Shown here in pieces: positions 1-4,975 of a stretch of DNA of 6,255 nucleotides; positions within the stretch are counted from its first letter, which is position 1; each line of letters starts with the position of its first letter. A program made the position numbers and the translations under genes. The stretch is from assembly GCA_022360335.1 (NCBI GenBank), contig JAKSCZ010000268.1, positions 1-6,255 of the forward strand. Direction: 5' to 3'. The notes beneath the pieces were generated by a model. That model was not told the DNA's origin. It was given only the letters and a program-made list of their open reading frames with translations, and ran no database searches. The DNA comes from Pseudomonadota bacterium. GTDB lineage: Bacteria > Pseudomonadota > Gammaproteobacteria > Steroidobacterales > Woeseiaceae.

Positions 1-600
1 GCCCTTCGGAACGTAGACGAACGAGCCGTCGCTGAAGACCGCCGAGTTGAGCGCCGCGAAGAAATTGTCGCGGCGCGGCACGACCGAGCCGAGGTACCGT
101 CGCACGAGTTCGGGGTGATCCTGGACGGCTTCCGAGAAGGAACAGAAGATCACGCCCGCGTCCGCGAGCTTTTCCTTGAACGTCGTCGCGACCGAGACGC
201 TGTCGAACACGGCGTCGACGGCAACGCCCGCCAGGCGGGCGCGCTCGTGCAGCGGGATCCCCAGCTTGTCGTAGGTCTCGAGCAGCTTGGGGTCCACTTC
301 GTCGAGGCTCTTCGGGCGATCCTCGTCCGATTTCGGCGCCGCAAAGTAGGAGATCGCGTCGTAGTCGATCTTCGGGTAGTGGACGTGCGCCCATTCGGGC
401 TCGGTCATCTCACACCACTGGCGATACGCCTGCAGGCGCCACTCGAGCAGCCACCCGGGTTCGTTCTTGCGTGCCGAGACCGCGCGAACGACGTCTTCGT
501 CGAGACCGGGGGGGAGGCTTATCGTATCGATGTCCGTGACGAAGCCGTGCTCGTAGCGGCGGTTGACCAGACTCTCGAGGTTTTCGGATTCAGTCGCCAT
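1..600 (-). CDS. sufB: Fe-S cluster scaffold protein SufB, N-terminal 200 codons (3' end outside window)
   Basis: SufB is the scaffold subunit of the cytoplasmic SufBC2D complex that builds Fe-S clusters with SufC ATPase and the SufS/SufE sulfur donors. The visible 200 residues match the SufB N-terminal half: NEPGWLLEWRLQAYRQW (residues 46-62), the MTEPEW segment (65-70), VAVDAVFDSVSVATTFKEKL (127-145 region), IFCSFSEAVQDHPELVRRYL (151-170) and NFFAALNSAVFSDGSFVYVPKG near the window edge, where the beta-helix core begins. The ATG at 600-598 is the natural family start. It lies inside the end of the regulator gene (11-base overlap, 590-600), so translational coupling is likely; there is no strong Shine-Dalgarno sequence of its own. 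Unlike E. coli SufB, the region around residues 85-105 has no cysteine cluster; it carries the SLDEVDP-type linker common in many bacterial and plastid SufBs. The reading frame is open to the window edge, so this is an edge truncation, not a broken gene. The family call is secure. Confidence 0.95.
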   Translation of the reverse strand, partial: MATESENLESLVNRRYEHGFVTDIDTISLPPGLDEDVVRAVSARKNEPGWLLEWRLQAYRQWCEMTEPEWAHVHYPKIDYDAISYFAAPKSDEDRPKSLDEVDPKLLETYDKLGIPLHERARLAGVAVDAVFDSVSVATTFKEKLADAGVIFCSFSEAVQDHPELVRRYLGSVVPRRDNFFAALNSAVFSDGSFVYVPKG

Positions 601-1066
601 GGGTTTCCAGGGTCCTCTCGACGGCGATGGGCACTCCGGCGAACCGGAACGTCGGTACCGGGCCGTTCGCACGAACCAGATCGTGCAAGCTCACGTCGTT
701 CAGTGCGCGCAGGATCGCGACGTTGATCCGTTGCCAGGCGTCGCCCACGCTGCAGACGCCTTCGTGCTCGCACTCGCCGTCGGAAGCGCTGCACTCGGTG
801 ATCGATACCGGGCCCTCGAGCGCGTCGATGATGTCGGCCGCGCTGATGTCCTGCGGCGGACGGGACAGGCGATAGCCGCCATTGGCGCCGCGTGTCGACG
901 TGACGAGGCCGGCGCGGGCCAGCGACTTGAGCAGCTTGCTCACGGTCGGCGGCGCTATGCCCGTCGCCTGGGCTACGTCGGCGGCGCTGCGCACGCTCGC
1001 CTGGTGGGCGGCGAGATGCGCGAGCAGCACGGTCCCGTAGTCGGTCAGTCGGCTGATTCTGAGCAT
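590..1066 (-). CDS. Rrf2/IscR-family SUF system Fe-S assembly regulator
   Basis: This 158-residue protein is a winged-helix transcription factor of the Rrf2 family, in the subgroup known as the SUF system regulator (TIGR02944-like, first described from Xanthomonas relatives). The N-terminus MLRISRLTDYGTVLLAHLA (1-19) leads into a helix-turn-helix with recognition region TGIAPPTVSKLLKSLARAGL (35-54) and a wing rich in Gly/Arg (TRGANGGYRLSRP, 58-70). SAADIIDALEGPVSITEC (75-92) leads into the cluster-binding segment, with cysteines at 92, 99 and 105. E. coli IscR uses Cys92, Cys98, Cys104 and His107, so one residue is inserted between the first two cysteines and the His position is occupied by Gly108. 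The start at 1066 is preceded by GGAAA at 4-5 bases. The gene is first in its transcript and overlaps sufB. I infer that it senses Fe-S status and represses its own operon through the palindrome at 1092-1108. A sufR-like or iscR-like name would be a guess, so no symbol is given. Confidence 0.92.
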   Translation of the reverse strand: MLRISRLTDYGTVLLAHLAAHQASVRSAADVAQATGIAPPTVSKLLKSLARAGLVTSTRGANGGYRLSRPPQDISAADIIDALEGPVSITECSASDGECEHEGVCSVGDAWQRINVAILRALNDVSLHDLVRANGPVPTFRFAGVPIAVERTLETHGD

Positions 1067-1091
1067 CGGGTTTCCGGCATCGGAAAAATAA

Positions 1092-1108
1092 AGGACTATT
1101 TTAGTCCT
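1092..1108. promoter_or_regulatory. 17-base perfect palindrome, predicted Rrf2/IscR-type operator
   Basis: AGGACTA-TTT-TAGTCCT is a perfect inverted repeat (7-base arms, 3-base A/T centre). Its inner 13 bases fit the core of the published E. coli IscR type-1 operator, GACTRWWWYAGTC, at every position, and ATA at 1088-1090 also fits the consensus at its expected distance; the bases between ATA and the core do not. It lies 26 bases upstream of the Suf regulator start, where a repressor would block that promoter. Candidate -10 hexamers on the minus strand (TAAAAT at 1103-1098, TTTATT at 1092-1087) overlap or abut it, but no convincing -35 pairs with either. Autoregulation is an inference from family behaviour; the palindrome itself is seen directly. 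Confidence 0.7.
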
Positions 1109-1165
1109 GATTAATCGGCAAGGCCAGCTTTATCGTCCGAATGCTTATCGGATTTCAGGGTCTTT

Positions 1166-1174
1166 TGTTATTCT
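1166..1174 (+). promoter_or_regulatory. possible extended -10 promoter element for mla operon
   Basis: TGTTATTCT has the TGn extension and a TATTCT hexamer (4 of 6 matches to TATAAT). Eighteen bases upstream is a weak -35-like TTATCG (1145-1150, 3 of 6). Transcription would begin near 1181, leaving a leader of about 26 bases before the TTG start proposed for mlaF at 1207. This fits only if the ATG at 1141 is not the real start. Short degenerate motifs like this occur by chance, so the call is tentative. Confidence 0.25.
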
Positions 1175-1206
1175 GTGCCGCCACGGACGGACTTGGCTTT
1201 CAATCC

Positions 1207-2022
1207 TTGGGCGACTACTCCGAAAACCTGATCGAAATCCGCGACCTCAAGTATTCGCGGGAGCCGCGGCCCATCTTCGAAAACCTCAATCTGACGATCA
1301 GGCGCGGCGAGATTACCGCGATCATGGGACCGAGCGGCACGGGCAAGACGACCCTGCTGCGGCTGATCACGCGCCAGCTCATCCCGCAGCAGGGTGCGAT
1401 CTACGTCGACGGCGTCGATATCGCGACGCTCACCCAGGCCCAGCTGTACACGATGCGGCAGCGTTTCGGCATGCTGTTCCAAAACGGTGCGCTGCTGACG
1501 GATCTTAGCGTCTTCGAAAACGTTGCGTTCCCGTTGCGCGAGCACACGGCGCTCACCAACCGCCTGATCCGTCACATCGTGCTGACCAAGCTGCACGCGG
1601 TCGGACTGCGCGGCGCGGCCGACATGATGCCGTCGGAATTGTCGGGCGGCATGGCGCGCCGCGTCGCCCTGGCCCGGGCGATGGTGATGGACCCGGACAT
1701 CCTGATCTACGACGAGCCGTTCGTGGGGCTGGATCCCATCTCGATGGGCGTGATCGTGCGTCTCGTGCGGCGCATGAACGACGCGCTCGGAATCACCAGC
1801 ATCATCGTCAGCCATGACGTCGAGGAGGTGGCGACGGTCGCGGACCGCAGTTTCCTGTTGTCGGACGGCAAGGTGGCGGCGTCGGGCAGGCCGGAAGAAC
1901 TGCGCACCGCGAATTCCGAGCTCGTTCGCCAGTTCATGCACGGCATGGCGGACGGCCCCGTCGCGTTTCACTACGATGCACCGGGGTATGCCGAGCAACT
2001 GCTCGGGCGGGATACCGAATGA
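1207..2022 (+). CDS. mlaF: MlaF, ATPase subunit of the Mla phospholipid ABC transporter
   Basis: MlaF is the cytoplasmic nucleotide-binding subunit that powers the MlaFEDB complex. With the TTG start it has 271 residues (E. coli MlaF has 269). All ABC motifs are present, by codon: Walker A GPSGTGKT (1327-1350), Q-loop in LFQNGALL (1474-1497), signature LSGGM (1639-1653), Walker B ILIYDEP (1699-1719), D-loop GLDP (1726-1737) and H-loop SHD (1810-1818). The C-terminal stretch QFMHGMADGPVAFHY, followed by a GY..QLL ending, is an MlaF hallmark and separates it from generic ABC ATPases. Start choice: the frame is open from ATG 1141, but those extra 22 residues (beginning MLIGFQGLLLF) do not resemble any MlaF N-terminus. 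TTG 1207 places seven residues before LIEIRDL, as in E. coli. Neither start has a clear Shine-Dalgarno sequence, so 1141 remains possible. The gene overlaps mlaE by ATGA. Confidence 0.93.
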   Translation: MGDYSENLIEIRDLKYSREPRPIFENLNLTIRRGEITAIMGPSGTGKTTLLRLITRQLIPQQGAIYVDGVDIATLTQAQLYTMRQRFGMLFQNGALLTDLSVFENVAFPLREHTALTNRLIRHIVLTKLHAVGLRGAADMMPSELSGGMARRVALARAMVMDPDILIYDEPFVGLDPISMGVIVRLVRRMNDALGITSIIVSHDVEEVATVADRSFLLSDGKVAASGRPEELRTANSELVRQFMHGMADGPVAFHYDAPGYAEQLLGRDTE

Positions 2023-2792
2023 ACAGGGTATTCCAGGACATCTATGAGAACGCGGTCGAGTTCGCCCGGACCTTCGGCGCGTTCCAGCTGTTCTTCCTGC
2101 GGCTGATCAGACATTCGCCCGGGATGTTCGTCGGGCGCTTCAACGTCATCGTCATGCAGGTCTACAATGCCGGCGCGCTGTCGCTCGTCATCGTCATGGT
2201 CTGCGGATTCTTCGTCGGTGCGGTGCTCGCACTGCAGGCGTACTCGAACATGGCGCGTTTCAACGCCGAGGACTGGACGGGCGTTGCGGCGGCGTTTGCC
2301 CTCGTGAAGGAACTCGGCCCGGTGATGACGGCGATTCTGTTCGCGGGACGCGCGGGCACGGCGCTGACCTCCGAAATCGGTCTGATGAAGGCGACCGATC
2401 AGTTGTCGGCCATGGAGATGATGGCCGTCAACCCCGTCAAGCGCGTGCTCGTGCCGAGGTTTCTCGGCGGCGTCATTGCGATGCCGCTGCTGGCCGCGGT
2501 TTTCAGCGCAATCGGTATGTTCGGCGCACACCTCGTCGGCGTCGAGCTCTTCCAGGTCGACGTCGGTTCGTTCTGGCAGCAGATCCAGTTGACGGTCCGG
2601 ATGCAGGACGTCAACGAGGGCATCATCAAGAGCGTCGTATTCGGTATCGCGGCGAGCCTGATCGCCGTGTGGGAAGGCTATAATACGGTACCGACGGCAG
2701 AGGGCGTGGGCCGTGCGACGACGCGTACCGTCGTCATTACGGCAATTACGATACTCGTGTTCGATTTCATGATTACGGCAGCGATGATCTGA
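2019..2792 (+). CDS. mlaE: MlaE, permease subunit of the Mla phospholipid ABC transporter
   Basis: MlaE is the inner-membrane permease that dimerises and binds MlaF below and the MlaD hexamer above. The 257-residue product (E. coli has 260) shows the family pattern: an N-terminal amphipathic/interfacial stretch (about 10-45), membrane segments near 52-73, 89-113, 147-175, 202-217 and 238-256, and the conserved cytoplasmic block KELGPV..AILFAGRAG (97-113) followed by EIGLMKATDQLSAMEMMAV (119-137), which contacts the ATPase. VGRATTRTVV (230-239) precedes the last membrane segment. The conserved TEQL of the coupling region is TDQL here, a conservative Glu-to-Asp change. The ATG lies in the mlaF stop codon (ATGA), with GGGA 6 bases upstream, so it is probably coupled to mlaF translation. 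Confidence 0.95.
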   Translation: MNRVFQDIYENAVEFARTFGAFQLFFLRLIRHSPGMFVGRFNVIVMQVYNAGALSLVIVMVCGFFVGAVLALQAYSNMARFNAEDWTGVAAAFALVKELGPVMTAILFAGRAGTALTSEIGLMKATDQLSAMEMMAVNPVKRVLVPRFLGGVIAMPLLAAVFSAIGMFGAHLVGVELFQVDVGSFWQQIQLTVRMQDVNEGIIKSVVFGIAASLIAVWEGYNTVPTAEGVGRATTRTVVITAITILVFDFMITAAMI

Positions 2793-2796
2793 GGAA
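2791..2796 (+). promoter_or_regulatory. ribosome binding site of mlaD
   Basis: GAGGAA lies 5 bases before the mlaD ATG and overlaps the mlaE stop codon (2790-2792). It fixes the mlaD start at 2802. Confidence 0.75.
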
Positions 2797-2801
2797 CCAG
2801 C

Positions 2802-3275
2802 ATGCGGCAAACCCGATCCGTGGAAATTGGCACCGGCCTGTTCGTCTTACTGGGAATGAGTGCATTGTTCTTCCTGACCACACAGACGACCGGCGGCGAC
2901 GACTTCAGCGCCGAATCGGTGTACACCGTCGAAGCGCGTTTCGAGAACATCGGCAGCCTGCGCGAGCGCGCGCCCGTGACGATGTCGGGCGTGACGATCG
3001 GCCGTGTGACCGACGTGACGTTCGATCCGGCGACACTCGAAGCGGTCGTCCGGTTCGTCGTCGATGCGCAGTTCGACCGGATTCCCGACGATTCCGATGC
3101 GAGTATCCTGACGTCGGGCATCCTGGGAAGCCAGTACATCGGCCTGCAGGCCGGCGGTTCGGACATCTACCTCGAGGACGGCAGCGAGATTCTCTTCACG
3201 CAGTCGGCGATCGTACTCGAAAACCTCATCGGTAAATTCCTGGTAAACGCAGGTTCGAAGGAAGGGGAGGACTGA
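2802..3275 (+). CDS. mlaD: MlaD, MCE-domain periplasmic subunit of the Mla transporter
   Basis: MlaD is anchored in the inner membrane and forms a hexameric ring through which phospholipids pass between MlaE and MlaC. The 157-residue protein has one N-terminal transmembrane helix (about 8-28, with the ETGLFVL-like start VEIGTGLFVLLG typical of MCE proteins) and a single MCE domain (about 38-118). Diagnostic segments are ARFENIGSLRERAPVTMSGV (45-64), IGRVTDV (66-72), and the pore-loop region SGILGSQYIGL (105-115), where Ile107-Leu108 sit at the position of the hydrophobic pore residues of E. coli MlaD. The C-terminal amphipathic helix (SAIVLENLIGKFL, 135-147) is followed by a short charged tail. 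At 157 residues it is shorter than E. coli MlaD (183), the difference lying after the helix. It follows mlaE by 9 bases and precedes mlaC by 4. Confidence 0.94.
   Translation: MRQTRSVEIGTGLFVLLGMSALFFLTTQTTGGDDFSAESVYTVEARFENIGSLRERAPVTMSGVTIGRVTDVTFDPATLEAVVRFVVDAQFDRIPDDSDASILTSGILGSQYIGLQAGGSDIYLEDGSEILFTQSAIVLENLIGKFLVNAGSKEGED
3264..3270 (+). promoter_or_regulatory. ribosome binding site of mlaC
   Basis: GGGGAGG, embedded in the last codons of mlaD, lies 9 bases before the mlaC ATG at 3280. It is the strongest Shine-Dalgarno sequence of the operon, which fits a need to make the soluble carrier MlaC in excess over the membrane complex (the latter is inference). Confidence 0.7.
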
Positions 3276-3279
3276 TCCG

Positions 3280-3885
3280 ATGCGCCATCCGATCATCGCC
3301 GTCGCGCTTCTGACCTGCAGCGCCGCCGTGGCCGCGGCGGACGGATCGCCGAATGCCGTCATCGAGGACTCCGTGGCGCTGCTGGCGGAACAGCTCGACA
3401 GCCGCAGGGAAGAGCTCGGCGAGAACCGTGCGGCGCTCTACGAGATTATCGACGCCATCCTGTTACCGCGTTTCGACCGGCGTTTCGCGGCTCAGGTAGT
3501 GCTGGCCAAACACTGGCGCACGGCGACCCGGGAGCAGCAGACGCGGTTTATCGAGGCCTTCTATCAGGCGCTCGTGCGCAAGTACGCGGACGGCATTCTC
3601 GAATTCGATCCGGACGTGATCACCGTATTGCCCTACCGGGGCGATGCCGCGAAGCGGCGCACACGCGTTCGCAGCACCGTCGATCTGAACGACGGCAGCA
3701 AAGTGGCCGTGGACTACGAACTGGTCAGGCGCAAGACCGGCTGGCTCGTGTTCAACGTCGTCATCGAGGGCGTATCGTACGTGCGGAATTTCCGCGCCGA
3801 GCTCGATTCCGAGATTCGGGCGTCGAGTCTTCAGGCGGTGATCGACCGGCTCGAAAAAGAAGCCGGTATCGCTTCCGATGAGTGA
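3280..3885 (+). CDS. mlaC: MlaC, periplasmic phospholipid carrier
   Basis: MlaC is the soluble periplasmic protein that shuttles phospholipid between MlaA and MlaFEDB. The 201-residue precursor (E. coli has 211) begins with a Sec signal peptide: MRHPIIAVALLTCSAAVAAA, with cleavage likely after AVA or AAA around residues 18-20. The mature part shows the MlaC/Ttg2D family pattern: LLPRFDRRFAAQVVLAKHWR (61-80), TREQQTRFIEAFYQALVRKYADG (82-104), VDYELVRRKTGWLVFNVVIEGVS (143-165) with the conserved W.V.DVVIEGVS-like strand, and NFRAEL (168-173). The start is supported by the GGGGAGG site and the signal peptide. The 3' end overlaps mlaB by 8 bases (ATGAGTGA). Confidence 0.94.
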   Translation: MRHPIIAVALLTCSAAVAAADGSPNAVIEDSVALLAEQLDSRREELGENRAALYEIIDAILLPRFDRRFAAQVVLAKHWRTATREQQTRFIEAFYQALVRKYADGILEFDPDVITVLPYRGDAAKRRTRVRSTVDLNDGSKVAVDYELVRRKTGWLVFNVVIEGVSYVRNFRAELDSEIRASSLQAVIDRLEKEAGIASDE

Positions 3886-4216
3886 CTTCGCAATCGAAGA
3901 TCTCGGCGACGGCAAGTTCGCCGTGAGCGGCGAAATGACGTTCGAGACGGCCGACAAGATCCTGAAGGCGAGCGAAACGCCGTTCGAGGATCATACGCAG
4001 CTGGAGGTCGATCTTGCCGGCGTTACGGCCAGCGACTCCGCAGGTCTCGCACTGTTGCTCGAGTGGGTGACCTGGGCGAATCACAGCGTGCGCGAGATCA
4101 GTTTCACGAACGTTCCCGCCAGGATAACTGCGATCGCCAAAACGACCGAGGTCGAACCGCTGTTGACGCGCGGCGAGCGCTGGGCCGGGTTCATCGAGGC
4201 GCCGGATCGCGTGTAG
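3878..4216 (+). CDS. mlaB: MlaB, STAS-domain subunit of the Mla transporter
   Basis: MlaB is a small cytoplasmic STAS protein that binds MlaF and stabilises and activates the ATPase. The 112-residue product (E. coli has 97) has the STAS beta-alpha pattern, with the diagnostic VDLAGVTASDSAGLALLLEW at 44-63. Within the D-S/T-x-G-L motif, Ser54 occupies the place of E. coli MlaB Thr52, a residue known to matter for Mla function, so a hydroxyl is kept. The N-terminal strand LGDGKFAVSGEMTFETAD (9-26) is also typical. There are about 10-15 more residues at the C-terminus than in E. coli (around LTRGERWAGFIEAPDRV). It overlaps mlaC by 8 bases and is the last gene of the operon; the E. coli neighbours that lie on the other side of the mla genes there are not present here. 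The assignment rests on the STAS fold plus context, since STAS domains alone are not specific. Confidence 0.92.
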   Translation: MSDFAIEDLGDGKFAVSGEMTFETADKILKASETPFEDHTQLEVDLAGVTASDSAGLALLLEWVTWANHSVREISFTNVPARITAIAKTTEVEPLLTRGERWAGFIEAPDRV

Positions 4217-4231
4217 CGTCGGCGGGCGCTT

Positions 4232-4975
4232 CTAGTACTCCTCGTCCTCGAGGAACTCGTCGTAGAATTCGTCGTCGTCCTCCTCGACGGGCGGGTCCCC
4301 GTCGTGAATTCTGAACCTCAGGTTCTGCAGGAACGTCTCGCGCATCGTGACGTACGGGTCGGCCGAGTCTTCGAGCAGCGTCTCGTAGGACAACAGGTTC
4401 GCCCTGAGGTTGATGAGCCGCAGGACATAGAGCTTGTCGCGAACGGAGGAATCGTCGTAGTGATACGACGGATCCGCCAGGCCGTCGAGCGGTCGCGTCA
4501 CGCTGCCGCGAAGGGTGTTCGGTCCGAGGAAAGGCAGCACGACGTAGGGACCCGCCGGCACGCCCCAGACCGCTGCCGTCTGGCCGAACGTCTCGTCGTA
4601 TTCCTCGATACCCGCGCGTGTCGCCATGTCGATCAGCCCGGCGATGCCGACCGTGCTGTTGATGACGAAGCGCGCCAGTTCGGACAGTCCGCGCCTGGGC
4701 TTGCCCTGGAGAAAGTTGTTGAGTGACGAACCCGGCCGCATGAGGTTCCGGCTGAAGTTCGTCACGCCCGTCCGTGCGGGTTGGGGGACAACCTTCTTGT
4801 ACCCCCTGGCGATCGGCTTCATGACGGCGCGGTCGACGGCATCGTTGAATCCGTACATCTTGCGATTCAGCCCTTCCCAGGGGTCGTGTGCGACGCGGTC
4901 TTCCGGCGGAACCGCGGCGCAACCGGCCGCGAGCAAGGCAGCGACAACGAACCCAATGAGACGGGAGCGCGTCAT
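4232..4975 (-). CDS. mlaA: MlaA/VacJ outer-membrane lipoprotein of the Mla system
   Basis: MlaA sits in the inner leaflet of the outer membrane with trimeric porins, removes mislocalised phospholipid from the outer leaflet and passes it to MlaC. The 247-residue precursor (E. coli has 251) has a lipoprotein signal ending LLAAGC, with lipidated Cys19. Ala at -3 is a slightly loose lipobox. Then follow the family signatures DPWEGLNRKMYGFNDAVD (31-48), VVPQPARTGVTNFSRNL (62-78), NNFLQG (86-91), RFVINSTVGIAGLID (102-116) and GPYVVLPFLGPNTLRG (142-157), ending with the DPYVTMRETFLQ helix (206-217). The last 17 residues contain 12 Asp/Glu. The ATG overlaps the stop codon of the upstream protease gene (ATGA at 4972-4975) and no independent Shine-Dalgarno sequence is visible, so translation is probably coupled. 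The gene converges on mlaB, with 15 bases between the stop codons. Confidence 0.95.
   Translation of the reverse strand: MTRSRLIGFVVAALLAAGCAAVPPEDRVAHDPWEGLNRKMYGFNDAVDRAVMKPIARGYKKVVPQPARTGVTNFSRNLMRPGSSLNNFLQGKPRRGLSELARFVINSTVGIAGLIDMATRAGIEEYDETFGQTAAVWGVPAGPYVVLPFLGPNTLRGSVTRPLDGLADPSYHYDDSSVRDKLYVLRLINLRANLLSYETLLEDSADPYVTMRETFLQNLRFRIHDGDPPVEEDDDEFYDEFLEDEEY

Noticed and set aside
115..1114. Plus-strand open frames opposite sufB and the Suf regulator
   Set aside because: Both are antisense to recognised genes and show no domain; they follow from strong third-position GC bias.
1168..1998. Minus-strand open frame (276 codons) opposite mlaF
   Set aside because: It is a shadow of mlaF: His/Arg/Asp-heavy composition, no motif, and full antisense overlap with a securely identified ATPase gene.
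1971..2810. Minus-strand open frame (279 codons) opposite mlaE
   Set aside because: The composition (runs of His, Arg, Asp, Glu) is what the antisense of a hydrophobic membrane protein gives; there is no family resemblance.
3280..3339. Possible lipoprotein signal in MlaC (LLTC at residues 10-13)
   Set aside because: Thr directly before the cysteine does not fit a lipobox, and a normal signal-peptidase I site (AVAAA) follows; MlaC is a soluble family.
4215..4230. Possible hairpin between the mlaB and mlaA stop codons (AGCG...CGCT)
   Set aside because: The stem has only four base pairs with an 8-base loop and no T run, so it does not support an intrinsic terminator for either strand.
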